Shown: in pieces, positions 33,782 to 45,889 of the stretch | Numbering within the stretch: position 1 is the stretch's first letter | How the letters are laid out: every line of letters begins with the position of its first letter | From: Amphibalanus amphitrite | Taxonomy: Eukaryota > Arthropoda > Thecostraca > Balanomorpha > Balanidae | Direction: 5' to 3' | Length of the DNA stretch: 64,000 nt | NCBI RefSeq assembly: GCF_019059575.1 | Contig: NW_024882970.1 | Span: 1 to 64,000, forward strand | Translations under genes and position numbers: made by a program | Notes under the pieces: model-generated | What the model saw: only the letters and a program-made list of their open reading frames with translations | Database searches by the model: none | What the model was told of the DNA's origin: nothing

Positions 33782-34596
33782 TTAACCCGCGCCCCACAGG
33801 GGTCTGTGTATAACGCGCCCTACTGGGGGGGGGGGGGGTATTCATAGCCCCCTCCTAACTCCGAAACTACTGGGTCGATCGTCAAAATTCAAACGGCATC
33901 TGATAGCCCCGGAAAAACTGTCGAGCGAAACCTAATTTCATTGACCTCGAGGTCACCGATGACGTTACAGGTCAGGTCAAAGTAAAAATTATCGATGTTT
34001 GGCTTGTTCACATTTTTGGCTCTGACTGCCGGCTTACAAGTCAGATCAGGCTGATTTTTGGTTTACACACTCGTGAACAGATGCTTTAGATACCCTGAGG
34101 GTACCAAACTTGTACTTTGATTTTCAGGTCAGGGTCAGGTCATCACAGGTCACAGAAATCTTATATCATAAGTCGGTCACGTGACACATGCTTTATGGTC
34201 CATTTAGGCCATAGATCTCGAATTCGGTGTCGCCTGTGTCATTTGAGGCCATTTTCAAATCCGAGATAGCAGTTTGATAGCGCAGTTCATTCTGAGTCAA
34301 CTCATGCAAATAAATTGGATCTAGCTCTAAAACTAAGCTCTTGGGAGCGATTCCCGTGCTTCAATGTTAAGCGTTGAAATCGGCCGAACATGACGTCACT
34401 CTGACGTCATTTCCGGCCGACATATGGTAGCTACGAAATTGAAAATTTGACACAAGGTGTCAAATTGATGCAGCTGAAGGTACTAAAAGTTTGGGGCCGA
34501 TACGTCAAGCAATTCAGAAGTTATTGCAGAAAAACGGGAGCGGGGGGGGACGGGCTATGAATAGCCCCCCCCCCCCCCCAGTGGGGCGCGGGTTAA
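33782..34596. mobile_element. TTAA/CCCGCG element A2
   Basis: TTAA at 33782-33785 and 34593-34596. Termini CCCGCGCCCCACAGGGG and CCCCAGTGGGGCGCGGG. Clamps GGGGGTATTCATAGCCCCC on the left and GGGCTATGAATAGCCC on the right. The interior has GAGGTCACCGATGACG and AGGTCAGGTCA arrays and no coding frame. Length 815 bp. Confidence 0.8.
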
Positions 34597-34788
34597 AGAA
34601 TGCAATTTGGATCAGCATGCTTCAATAACACTTCATATACTAACTACATAAAACCTACCTGTCTAAGTAATTTCGTTTCAGAAAATTAAAAATAACATGT
34701 ACCTACCAGTATAACGCCTTTTGGGGCGACTAACGGAGCGATCGAGAGGGTGGGCCTTGCACGTGAGAAATTGTGAGGGGGTACCTCC

Positions 34789-35050
34789 TAGAGATGTCAA
34801 TCTGATACCAACTTTTTGGTATACTGATACCAAACCGATACCAACTTGGTATTTGGTATTTAAATCCCAATGTGCTTGGTATTTTGTTGGTATTATGAAC
34901 CCTCACTAATGTATAAGAGGATGAGAAATTGGTAAAAAGTTGGTATTTCACTCATGTTTCCAAGTTGGTTTGGTTTCGGTATTTCCCCATGGTTTTGGTT
35001 GTTATTTGGTTTGGTATCGGTATTCCGATTTTCTGTAATTGACATTACTA
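34789..35050. mobile_element. hAT MITE, TAGAGATGTCAAT family, copy 2
   Basis: Begins TAGAGATGTCAATCTGATAC, ends ATTGACATTACTA, and is flanked by identical octamers GTACCTCC at 34781-34788 and 35051-35058. Filled with TTGGTAT repeats. Homologous in the same orientation to 560-814. Non-coding. Confidence 0.9.
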
Positions 35051-35052
35051 GT

Positions 35053-35558
35053 ACCTCCAACTGACTTGTGCACGGCACCCTACTAACCGGCCTCTAGCGA
35101 TGCGCCAAATTTGGGCACAATCGGCCCAACCGTTCTCGAGATCTGGAAGTGGCACCCTGCACGTGCGCACGTGTAAAATGGGTTGCAACTGACTTGTGCA
35201 CGGCACCCTACTTACCGGTCCCTAACTGTGTACCAAATTTGAGCGCAATCGGTCAAGCCGTTCTCGAGATCTGGGAACGACCCCTGCACGTGCGCACGTG
35301 CAGCAGCACCCCAACACTGGCACATGGATATGCAGTGCCTAGTGGGTGCCTACCTACATGCCAACTTTCAGTGCAATCGGCCAAGTAGTTACCGAGATAT
35401 TGGAACAATTGCAAAACTGACACCTCTTCGTTTTGCACGTGGCACGTGCATAAGGGGTCACCCACATGCATCAGGAATAGCCCAATACTTGGTAGAAGGA
35501 ATGAAGCTACCCTACAGAAATTACCGCATGTAAATCGGTCAAGTGGCTGCTGAGATAT
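35053..35558. repeat. Degenerate ~125-bp tandem repeat with CACGTG boxes
   Basis: Four diverged units. The best conserved part is CCAAATTTGAGCGCAATCGG followed by TCAAGCCGTTCTCGAGATCTG. Units 1 and 2 also carry TGCACGTGCGCACGTG, which contains two E-box palindromes. Later units are shorter and more worn. No coding potential. Confidence 0.7.
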
Positions 35559-37817
35559 AGGGTAGGGTGGGGTAATTTGAACATGTGGGGCAATTTGAAC
35601 ATAGTGTGAAAAACACAAAATTACGGAAAATCCATAAGTGGCATGACAATAAGACCAATGAGGGAAATTATCGTAACTAAAAGGGCTATCATATGAACGG
35701 GGTTTAACCCGCGAGTTGCTGGGGGGGGGCGTTAAACGCCCCCACTTTTTTCGCCGGGCTATAGCATAAAAATGGCGCGCCGCAGGCGCGCCAAATTTTG
35801 GGTACCTGTAGGAAATTGATTGAAGTTTATTGTGACAGAGTTTCAAAAAAATCGGTCGGAAAATTTTTGAGATATCGAGGTTTTAGTGACGTCATGATTT
35901 CTGATTTTTCGACCAAAAACGGCATATGTTCAAAAAATCATATAAAATCACAGAATAGACATACAGACATGCCGTAAACGCCATTAGAATGCCAATACCA
36001 TGAACAATCAAATGGCTATCTTCGATTATTGATTATCGTTCCGCATTTTCCAAAATCTTGAACTGAATCTTGACAAATTCTCGTGACTACTTCACGACCA
36101 TGATACATGAATTTCTTAAATTGAACTTTTTGAGCCAAACACGTACACATATGATAAAATGAATGTCACCATCGTGTTCTGCGGCCCAAATTACCCATAA
36201 AACATGTGTCATAGGCTGCGAATATCAGTTTTGATTTTCGGGGATATGTGCCTACCCGGTTGACCTGACCTTGACCATGACCTATGCTTGACTGACCCCT
36301 ACATGGAACTGACACTCTTGTAGGCCTTATATGATGGATTGTGCACCGTTTTGACAGAGTTTCTGACGAGAGGCGCCCATTGCGAAGTCCTGAAGTCCAT
36401 GCTACTGAAAGCCCGATTTCAGGTGTTTGACCTGACCTTGACCCGACCTGTGACCTCAAAATTCAACTTTAAAGTACTCATCTGAAGCGTCTCGTCGCGT
36501 TCTTTCGTTTGCCGCCTCGTGCGTTTCGCTGCGCCTATTGGTTCTCGAGTTATCGGCTGGGGGCGTTTAACGCCCCTCCCCAGCAAACGGTGGGTGGCGA
36601 AATACCCCAGCAACTGCCGGGTTAAAGTTTCAGGGAATGAAGATGTTGACGCACACTGTAAAAATCAATTTCGCAAGTAAAAACGCCTAAAAACACGTCA
36701 TTGCAACTTCATTGCAGCGCAAAATCTTGCATTGCTAGCGCCTAGTACGCAACGGCTTTTGTTGTACAATGACCTAATCGGTGCCTTCAATCCAAGAAAT
36801 TGGCTTTTGAAACCTGTTTTAAAATATGGCAAAATAACTTTTAGCGTGGGGTAATTTGAACATAGTGTGAGAATTTCAATGAAGACAGGGATAGCTCCGA
36901 AAAAACAACGCTCCCAGTTTTTATTTTACCAATATTATCGACCCAAAGCAGTAGCAGATTAGTGATGCCATTTTTATAAAATTTACGTCTAATATCTGTC
37001 TAATGTCCGGAATTTTCGTTGGTATCCGTTCAAAAATGTTAAAGTCAGCTATTTGTCCAAATATGTCCGAAAATTACGCATTAATCAACACTCAAAACTG
37101 TCATTTAAATTGCTTATAATGTAATTTTACCAGCCGAAAAGTGCTCATTATATTGAGAGCCTAACAACCTTTCCATTCGCCAATCAATGCTATGCAAGAT
37201 TGCTTTATAAAAAGCGCTGAAGTGTAGCAAGCCATCGTCCAATGTTGTCCAGTCTGCTACCTTTGTCCAACCAATTCCGAATTGGACATTGGACAAAATC
37301 AGAACTCCAAATGTCCAGGTTTCGATTGGCACCACTATAACAGATGCAGTAAGGTTGGGAGAGTTTTTATCGAACAAAAATGATAGACGTTCTGTTAGTT
37401 GAAGAGAGGCGAATTCTGTCAACTGACCGGTGTGCAGCGTGCGGATATTGATACTCTGCAACCGTTATTTTTGTTGTTGTGTTGATTTTTCAAGTGAAGG
37501 TATATTCAGAATTGTTCTGCCTATTTGTTTATGGGTCAAACAACATCGGTGCTGGCGAGACTATCGTTTTTATGGCAGGTAAAGGCAGTATGTTCAAATT
37601 ACCCCACGGTGGGGAAATTTGAACACACCGTGACTTGGTGGAGAAGTGAGGCTATGCTATTCAGGGTATGCTCGGCTCGTCCAAAAATGAGGCTTGCATG
37701 GTGAAAGCAAGTGACACTTGCGCTAGTGAAGCAGTTTTTCTTCATCCAGGGTTGAGTTGGAATTTGGTACAACGGAGAAGACGTAAAAATATGTTCAAAT
37801 TACCCCACACTACCCTA
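35558..37817. mobile_element. TAGGGTAGGGTGGGGTAATTTG element with nested TTAA element
   Basis: Left end TAGGGTAGGGTGGGGTAATT (35558) and right end complement of TAGGGTAGTGTGGGGTAATT (37817) are inverted, each followed by TGAACAT. GGGGTAATTTGAACA also recurs internally (about 36845 and 37595). The body is split by the TTAA element 35704-36625. The 36626-37800 part holds no transposase frame that I recognise. Superfamily not assigned. Confidence 0.7.
35704..36625. mobile_element. TTAA/CCCGCG element A3, nested
   Basis: TTAA at 35704-35707 and 36622-36625. Termini CCCGCGAGTTGCTGGGG and CCCCAGCAACTGCCGGG. Clamps GGGGGCGTTAAACGCCCCC on the left and GGGGGCGTTTAACGCCCC on the right. Contains TGACCTGACCTTGACC arrays. 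It sits inside 35558-37817, so it is the younger of the two. Confidence 0.8.
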
Positions 37818-37875
37818 AGCCTCGCAAAAGCGTCCGCACGGCCGGCCGGCCGCTCATACTCGGAAATTTCCGTCC

Positions 37876-39048
37876 GCGCGGGGCTGGGGTCTCCACGAAC
37901 GCGCGGGGCTGGGGGGGGGGGGTAAATTTTACCCCCCACCTCTGTTATCTCCCGAACTAATGGTCCGATTTGGAAAATTCAAACGCCAATCGAAAGATCT
38001 CATCACGAACAACTAAAAACATGTACCTTTATTTAAAGTTTGAGGTCAAGGTCAAGGTCAGGTCAAGGGTAAAAATTGCAAGTGTCTACAGTATCGGCCT
38101 TGCACCGTAGTTGCCGAAGAATGGAGTCATCGACTGGGACTGATTGCCCAAAACGTGTTCTTAGGCTACCAAGACAATATTCGTTGCATAAAATATCATT
38201 CAGAGGTCAAGGTCAAGGTCAGGTCAGGTCAGGTCAGGTCAGGTCACCAAAAACAAAATATAGAAAAGGGCATGTGCGACACATGTTTTATGGGTCATTT
38301 TACTCATAGAATTCAATAGGCACACTCAATAAGTGATATGGACCACCTCTGGATGAATTTCAGGTCGAGGTCAGGTCAAGGTCAGGTCAAGTGAGGTCAA
38401 ATTTTGAAGTTGGTTGTTAAGGCCTAAGAAGGTGTCTAGCTGACGCAGTTTTTCAAGGCGAATCGAATGGTGCTATTTTTGTTTCCGTGCGAGGTCTAAA
38501 ACTTCCAAAAAAAAATCTTTTCAAAAAATTTGTGTGTCGTGACGTCCTAAAATTTTGAATAACTCCCACATTTTTTAACCGATTCTTCTAAAAATTGGTA
38601 TGTAGGTGCATATAGACCACGTCTCCGACATATATTCCATTTTTTTCGATACGATCAAAATTTTGGATTTTATAATTATTTTCCCAAAAAAGTCAGTTTT
38701 TTAACAAATTTGAGCCAAAATCCAAAATTTTTAAAAAACCGAGATAACCATTTGATTGACAAGGAAAAATTACGTATAGCCTTTTTGTTACGTCTTGATT
38801 CCTTTAAAATGAAGATGTTAGCGGCGTTTGAAATTTTGCCGTTTTTGAGGCGAAAATGGCGAACATGACGTCACTAAAACGTCGATTTCTCAAAAATTTT
38901 CCGACGGATTTCGCTCAATTTTTCAGAGAACGTGTCAAATTGATGTAAGAAAAGGAACTGAAAGTTTGTTTTTTGAGATATTACAAAAATTCGCAAAGGG
39001 GGGGGGGGTAAAATTTACCCCCCCCCCCCCCAGCCCCGCGCGGGTTAA
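37876..39048. mobile_element. TTAA element A4, inverted copy of A5
   Basis: Right end complete: CCCCGCGCGGG then TTAA at 39045-39048, with clamp GGGGGTAAAATTTACCCCC. The left end is worn (GCGCGGGGCTGGGG, clamp near 37908-37935, no TTAA found). The body is homologous to 40983-42131 in inverted orientation; shared blocks include GGTGGTCCATATCACTTATT, GACACATGTTTTATGGGTCA and a GGTCAGGTCAGGTCAGGTCA array at about 38216-38247. It lies upstream of the secreted-protein gene. Confidence 0.75.
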
Positions 39049-39269
39049 TCTAAGGAAAGACTGCGCTCGCTTCGCTCGCTCCGTAACTAAAGCGTAACTT
39101 GTCAGAAGCATTTCAGGCAGGAACATTCCATGTTCGAAGAAAAAAAAAATCATGTCGTGGTATAAAGCTTAACTTCTGTTTGGCTTCTGCAATTTTCTGT
39201 TCGGAAATTATTTAAAATATATTCAGCTTCAAAAATTTATACACCAATGCAAAAATGTTTTATCCATCT

Positions 39270-39715
<446 letters not shown>

Positions 39716-39749
39716 GAAAACGGCGCGCATGCCGGACGTGACCTACTCA

Positions 39750-39772
39750 TGACGTCACATCTTATGACGTCA
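39750..39772 (+). promoter_or_regulatory. Tandem CRE palindromes upstream of the secreted-protein gene
   Basis: Two perfect TGACGTCA octamers at 39750-39757 and 39765-39772, 15 bp apart, with a TTTAAAA box about 60 bp further on. TGACGTCA is the binding site of CREB/ATF bZIP factors. Promoter use is inferred from position: 5' of the coding exon at 40290 and directly after the CT tract. The transcription start is not determined. Confidence 0.4.
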
Positions 39773-40289
39773 CCGTCGGGAATCGTGGCTAGCGACGAAG
39801 CACGACTGAAACACCTCGTGTGAACATGCCTTTAAAACGGACCACTGCCGTGCATGGCAGCACATTTAACTAAACTGTGCTACAGTGAACACTCAAGGCA
39901 CTGCTGATCAAGTTGAAGCTAAAACTGAACGGAAGTTGAGAGGGCGAATAGAGAGACTATGACTGTGAAGTAAAAAAGGAAAGAAGGGATAGGTGGAAGA
40001 CGAAGAAAAGGAGTGAATGAAGGCAAAGGCAAGGATTAACGCGAAGAAAGGAGCAGAAAAGACGACGACGAACGAAGCTGAAAAAATATACGCCGTGGTT
40101 CAAAAGGATCGGTGGCAAGGTTGACTTTTGTCGTCTTTTTGTTGAAGATCAGTAACATTCAGTGAGTGAGTCAATCAGCCTGAGCTCATAATAGTGCAAG
40201 GTGATCGCATTTTTGGTCGGTGAAAAAGTGAAAACAGAATCGGCACCGTCATATAGCTTTATTAACGAAGCTCGTCGAATGCGCTGAAA

Positions 40290-40310
40290 ATGCGAGGAGA
40301 AAGATTGAAG
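40290..40310 (+). CDS. Secreted protein gene, coding exon 1
   Basis: ATG at 40290 encodes MRGERLK and is followed directly by the donor GTGAGG at 40311. It joins in phase 0 to the exon at 40691, where the hydrophobic core of a signal peptide continues. A two-codon upstream frame (ATG CGC TGA at 40279) precedes it in the leader. The exon was chosen because it supplies the basic N-region of that signal peptide. Confidence 0.65.
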
Positions 40311-40690
40311 GTGAGGCTGATATTATCTGCGTTTTAACGCTCCTGAGTATATAGGACATCTATTTACTATCAGTAACCGTTAAAGTGTGAGTCACTGATG
40401 TATAGATAATAGTAGATATCAGTTGCTGCCTGCTGGTGACCATTTTAAAGTAGTTTTCATTCAATGAAGGTTTTCTTCCATTCGTTGCCACTTTGGTGAC
40501 ATTTATTTTAAAGTTGCATGCACGCTTATATAGCTTGCATACCTACCTGCTTTTTCGTTTTATTGTAAAAAAAATAAACAAAGCTGTTTCCGATTGTAAA
40601 AGATGAGTTACTTCGTAACTGAGGACTTCTCGACGGCAAACAATGCTTTCTAGAGACTGTTGATGTTTTAACGATTGTCCATCATTTCAG

Positions 40691-40822
40691 ACGTTCTCTA
40701 TTTTGCCGCTCCTCCTTGTGATCCTGCAAGGCGACCAATCACTGTGCGCGTCTCTGAACAAGCACCAATCATCGGTCAGCTTGCATCCAGCTCCGTCCAA
40801 TCAGCTAGGGGCGTTTAGTGAC
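40691..40822 (+). CDS. Secreted protein gene, exon 2 (signal peptide core)
   Basis: Acceptor TCATTTCAG ends at 40690 and donor GTAAGT begins at 40823. The 44 codons give TFSILPLLLVILQGDQSLCA, a clear signal-peptide hydrophobic core with a plausible cleavage site after SLCA, then a short Ser/His/Gln-rich segment ending GAFSD. The exon starts and ends in phase 0, matching exon 1 and exon 3. The downstream intron (40823-59690, about 18.9 kb) is filled with transposons. Confidence 0.7.
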
Positions 40823-40982
40823 GTAAGTGCCCCCATAAGCGCAGTGAAGGTAATGCTGGTGGTAAAGTCGGAACTTAACGTCACGTACAGCGAAAACGAA
40901 ACAGAAAATACAATCTTGATTAAGTAGTACAAGTTGAGTAGTAATAGACAAATATACAGGCTGTCTAAAAAAAACGAGACTG

Positions 40983-42131
40983 TTAACCCGCGCCCCGCTG
41001 GGGGGGGGCAGAATCTGCCCCCCCTCCCGTTTTTCGCCAATAACTTCTAAACGCGTTGCGCCAGCGACGTCAAACATTCAGGACCTTATCATACATCAAT
41101 TTGACACGTTCCCCGAAAATTTGAGCGAAATCCGTCGGAAAATTTTTGAGAAATTAACGTTTTAGTGACGTCATGTTCGCCATTTTCGCCTCAAAAATGG
41201 CAAAATTTCAAACGCCGCTAACATCTTCATTTTTAAAGGAATCAAGACGTAACAAAAAGGTTATACGTGACTCTACTTTGTCTATCAAATGGCTATCTCG
41301 GTTTTTTGAAAATTTTGGATTTTGGCCAAAATTTTCCCAAAAAACTGACTTTTTTGGGAAAACATTGATAAAATCCAAAATTTTGAGTTTATCGAAAAAA
41401 CCGGAATATATGTCAAAGAAGTGGTCTATGTGCACCTACATACCAATTTTTAGAAGAATCGGTTCAAAAATGTGGGAGTTATTCAAAATTTTATGACGTC
41501 ACGACACACAAAAATTTTGAAAAATGATTTTTTTTGGAAGTTCTAGACCTCGTACGGAAACAAAAATAGCACCATTCGATTTGCCGTGAAAAACTGCATC
41601 GGATAGACACCTTTTTAGGCCTTAACAACCAACTTCAAAATTTGACCTCACTTGACCTGACCTTGACCTGACCTCGACCTGAAATTCATCCAGAGGTGGT
41701 CCATATCACTTATTGAGTGTGACTATTGCATTCCTTGAGTAAAATGACCCATAAAACATGTGTCGCACATGCCCTTTTCTATATTTTGTTTTTGGTGACC
41801 TGACCTGACCTGACCTGACCTTGACCTTGACCTTTGAATGACATTGTGTGCAACGAATATTGTTTTGGTAGTCTATGAACACGTTTTGGGCAATCGGTCT
41901 CAGTCCATTCTTCGGCAACTACGGTGCAAGGCCGATACTGTAGAAACTTGCATTTTGTACCCTTGACCTGACCTTGACCTGACCTCTGACCTACTTAAGC
42001 AAAAAAATTTGGGCTCTTAAGATCCGCCTTGTTGAGAGCTTTCGATTGCCGTTTTCCCCGTCTTTCTACGACCATCGGTTCGGAAGTTAGACAGGGGGGG
42101 CAGAATCTGCCCCCCCCCCCCCAGCAGGGCG
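40983..42131. mobile_element. TTAA/CCCGCG element A5 in intron 2
   Basis: TTAA at 40983-40986 with terminus CCCGCGCCCCGCTGGGG. Clamps GGGGCAGAATCTGCCCC on both sides. The right end has CCAGCAGGGCGC but lacks the final GCGGGTTAA, being replaced by TTTTGTGAAACGGG, so this end is truncated. Body inverted relative to 37876-39048. Several AGGTCA arrays (about 41640-41690, 41795-41835 and 41960-41995). Confidence 0.75.
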
Positions 42132-42139
42132 CTTTTGTG

Positions 42140-43260
42140 AAACGGGTTTAGGCTAACTTTTCGTTAGCCTAAACCCGATTTTCAATTTATTTTGATTTAC
42201 CCTAACTTTTTGGATAGCATAAATTAAAACTAGTGTATTTTGATAGGAACAGCCCAGATCCGAGTTTATACTAACTTTGGAGCACGTTAGCCTAAACCAG
42301 ATTTACCCTAACCCGGCCAATTAAACGATTCTGTTAGTTCATATTTTATCCACCAGAGTTTGCTTCATACTCAAAGGCCTTCCTCGTCCAGTAAAAGATC
42401 TGGCAGCGATGTGCCACGTCGATTTGGAAGCACGACTGAGATACAATTTCGGCGCAGCTGTTTGCACGCGGGAATATCTTTGAGCGTTATTTGTTGTTGA
42501 ACGTGCAGTTTCAAGGATGGTTGTCGTTGTGTGTCTACTGTCTACAACAGGTAAGCTAAATATTGTTCTCCCTAATATATGATAGATCAGGTTCAGTAAA
42601 CAGCCAGAAGAACTCCACCCACCCATATTGTTGTCACTTGTCTCCTTGTTTTGTTTTGTTTTTCCACCTACCTTCTTGCAAAAATTGCCTGTAGGTAGCT
42701 TGTGCCTGCCATGACATGACTTAGAGTCCATACCGGTATCCCTTTTTGCTTTATCTTGGCGGCTATATAGTTGTGTGAAGATGGTGGATAGATGGCTCAT
42801 GTGTTGTTAATTGTTACATCACTTTTCATTTTGAAATGAAGGAGCAGGGCATCCTTACAATTGTAAAACTAACCATACTTTGTTGGAAGCTGTTCTGTTT
42901 GGTTGTGCACCAGTTGGGTAAAGGACGAGGCACAAATCAAAATATTGATCGACTAATGAAAGGTTGGAGTGGGCAGGGCCATGACCATGTAACGAAAAAA
43001 GGGACGTGATTTCGTGCATTCTAGGTTTCAAATGAAAAAATAAGACATTAGCAAGTTGTGATTCACACAAGGCCTATACTCACTCAGCGCACAATTAACT
43101 GGCGGTCCTAATGAAGTAAGTTGTGACTCAAGGCCAACCGACGTTTGACGGCAATTGCTGATCGAAAGAAACGTGCCAGAAAAAGTGAGTAAGTAAGAGA
43201 TGGTAAATAGTTATTATTTGTATTATTTTAATATGTTAGATGGTGCTTTTTGCCATGATG
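42140..43260. other. Intron sequence with TTAGCCTAAAC repeats
   Basis: From 42145 to 42325 several TTAGCCTAAACC/TTACCCTAA motifs occur, some as inverted pairs (GGCTAACTTTTCGTTAGCC). Related motifs reappear at 56940-57030. A donor-like CAGGTAAGC at 42549 follows an ATG at 42517, which I treat as an unproven alternative exon. No other gene is seen. Confidence 0.35.
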
Positions 43261-43513
43261 AATAGATATAAGTATGCAAAAATGATCAATAACATGGCAG
43301 AAATGTAAAACTTTTATTGTAACATAAGCCAAATATGAGAATGAGCTTTCGCTTTACAGCATCATCAGATTCATTATTTGAATCTGATGAATCAAATAAT
43401 GAATCTGATGATGCTGTAAAGCGAAAGCTCATTCTCATATTTGGCCTATTTTACAATAAAAGTTTTACATTTCTGCCATGTTTTTGATCATTTTTGCATA
43501 TTTATATTTATTT
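43261..43513. repeat. Long snap-back hairpin
   Basis: Two arms of about 120 bp (43261-43380 and 43393-43513) are nearly perfect inverted complements around a 12-nt loop. The inner part of the arm reads CAGCATCATCAGATTCATTA. As RNA this would form a long duplex within intron 2 of the secreted-protein gene. It may be a foldback element or a small-RNA source. Confidence 0.85.
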
Positions 43514-43514
43514 G

Positions 43515-44540
43515 TATTAATTTGTTTACAATATTGTCAATTATAACGAAATTAATTATTATTCAATAGTTACTATTTTGTATTTATTGTTTTAATAATA
43601 AACTTCTAAACTTTTTTCATAGTGCCGACTGCCGATCCATTTATGGAATGGTCAGCTGATTGTCTACCAAAGTGGACGCCCAGAACCTGCAAAAAATATT
43701 GTCATTTTCGGGTGAATGTGCGCACTATCGTCAAGTATTACTCGTTAACTATCAATCCTTTGGTAAATGGAAGCTTAGCTTTTTCTCTTCAGTGGGTGTA
43801 CTCAATACTGCAAGTATTGTCCCATTACACTGAATGCACCCCGTCATAGCGGGGGCTGCATTTATGCCCATATATGGTCATAGGTACAAGATCCATTTAT
43901 TGATCAATCAATGTTTTGATTTCTGCCTCATAGTTTCCCCAATTGGCATGCTTCTTGTAAAACACTGATTGGCAGTGCTGCTAGCAGGTGGCAAAGAAAA
44001 ATGATGAAGCTAACCACACACACACAAAAAATACAGCCAAAATAATGACTGTTTTTATGCAAAGCATGCTAAAAGACAATCAGGAAATTGATTTTTTATG
44101 GAGGCAATCTGGTGTCAGAATCAAACTATTGATTCCACAAACATTAGTTTGTGTTTTGTTTTTGATAGTTTGGCTATTAACAAAATTGCATAGGCGTAGG
44201 AACAGGAGGGGCCAGGTGGGCAAGTGCCCACCTATGCCCACCTACTTTTTGAGGTGGGGGGCCGGGTGCTACAGGGCCTCCTGTAAGGAATTTCACTGGA
44301 GGGGGGGGGGGCAGAGGCTCAAGGAGCCAAACCTAGGGTTCCCTCAAATCCTGTTTTCTCATCGGATTTAGGCCACTTATTTTTAGTCATAGCCCTGACA
44401 CGATGATCTTTTCTTAACTAAGAAAAATAAAAATAGTAGCCTATCTTATCCATGCTTTGATATTTATTTGTAACCCTTTCACATTGCCCGACCAGGTGGT
44501 TACAAAAATGAAATACAAAGGAAATACAAACCTCCCAATT
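43515..44540. other. Intron sequence, no gene seen
   Basis: A pyrimidine-rich acceptor-like site (TTTTTTCATAG, ending at 43621) precedes a short open frame, with no further support. Near 44188, CATAGGCGTAGGAACAGG with following G/C runs resembles a hAT-type end, without a partner. Confidence 0.3.
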
Positions 44541-45027
44541 TTAAAGGGACCCTCCCACCTTAACATTAGATTTGAGTTGAGATAGCCAAAATGGGGTCCC
44601 TGGCTCACAATTACCGGTTTCGGCACTCACAACATCGAGAAATGCCTTAAATCGGAAATATTGAATTTCAAAATTGCAGCATTTTGATTCAGAGGGGCTA
44701 ATGCTTAGGAATACCCCTCTGAATGTGTGACGTCAGCGCAGATATCTAACGATTTTTAAATGTTTGACTAAAACGTTTTGTAGCACGCGGTTGGTATATG
44801 CTATTTGCGCGCAACATCTGCCGCAAACGCCGCACTTCTAAAATAAAGTCGCTAGAAACAGCGGAGATCCCAAAAAAGTAAACAAAAGTAAAAGTCTAAT
44901 ATCTTGAAAACCGGTGAATATTTTTCGGTGAAATTTGGTAGATATTCGTTTTCGCTCTTTCTGAACCGAGCGACATCACTTTCATGCCAATTCATAAACT
45001 TTTTTGAAGGTGGGAGGGTCCCTTTAA
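44541..45027. mobile_element. TTAA MITE, AGGGACCCTCCCACC family
   Basis: TTAA at 44541-44544 and 45024-45027. Perfect inverted termini AGGGACCCTCCCACCTT and AAGGTGGGAGGGTCCCT. About 487 bp, non-coding. The TTAA target is shared with the other MITE families here but the terminal sequence is distinct. Confidence 0.85.
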
Positions 45028-45889
45028 TGCTATCTTGCTCAAAATTTTGCGCTGAACCTGAATCCCCTTTCAGCATTTGGGGCCTGGGGGTAGGTCTGGT
45101 CAGGTAAGTTCAGGTCAGCCAGTGTCCAGTAGCTAGCCTAGGTGTCATGCCAGATAGCCAAAGTAGGTGTCAGTCACCACTGAAAGGGAGCTTCGTATTA
45201 TGGGAAGCTTCGTAACATATTTTTTTGGCACCAAAACCTCTCCTGAAAATGGATCCTAAATTCGACATCTGCAAAAAGGACACTAATACATGTTGAAACT
45301 TGAAAAGGTGAAGCAAGGTCATCTAAGCTCAGTAACCTTGACCACCTGACCCTAATGCGACCCTGACACCTACCATAAGGCATGGTATTACAATCATCCC
45401 ACAAGTTGGCGCGTTTTTAAGACACAAATAGTCTGAAAACGCGTAGATAATGTGCGCTAACACGCAGAATCGCTTTTCCGCCATGCCATGGTCTCGAGAA
45501 ACACGCCATAGGTCAAGGGTCATGGGGTTCGGGGTCATATAATTGTCATGATGTGTGTAATTTTGATTAGCTCGTGAATGCGAAAAGTTTCGCCGCGATC
45601 GGCCACCTTTTACGAGTTTTTTTTTTTAACTGAGGGGCATGGGTGGGTCTATCCGACCTCCCAATAAGCGCGACGCTCAATTTCTCTCAAACACTCGGGG
45701 TATATTTTAACAAACTGACTGCGTCCCATTTGGGGACGCAGCCCCCTGCCTTTGGGACGTAGCCCTCGCGAAATTTGAACTACTGCGTCCCACACTGAAA
45801 TGACAGGGTGTCAGCGGAAAAGTGCTAGCAAAAATAAGTAACATGCCTCGGTCTTTTACTGTGTAACATATGTTGCTTTTCGATTGCTT

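Noticed and set aside
38216..38247. GGTCAGGTCA array as an independent microsatellite
   Set aside because: It recurs at equivalent places in several TTAA elements, so it belongs to the element rather than being a stand-alone repeat.
42339..42800. A 153-codon minus-strand frame
   Set aside because: No recognisable domain; intron sequence opposite the candidate donor site, with no splice or start support.
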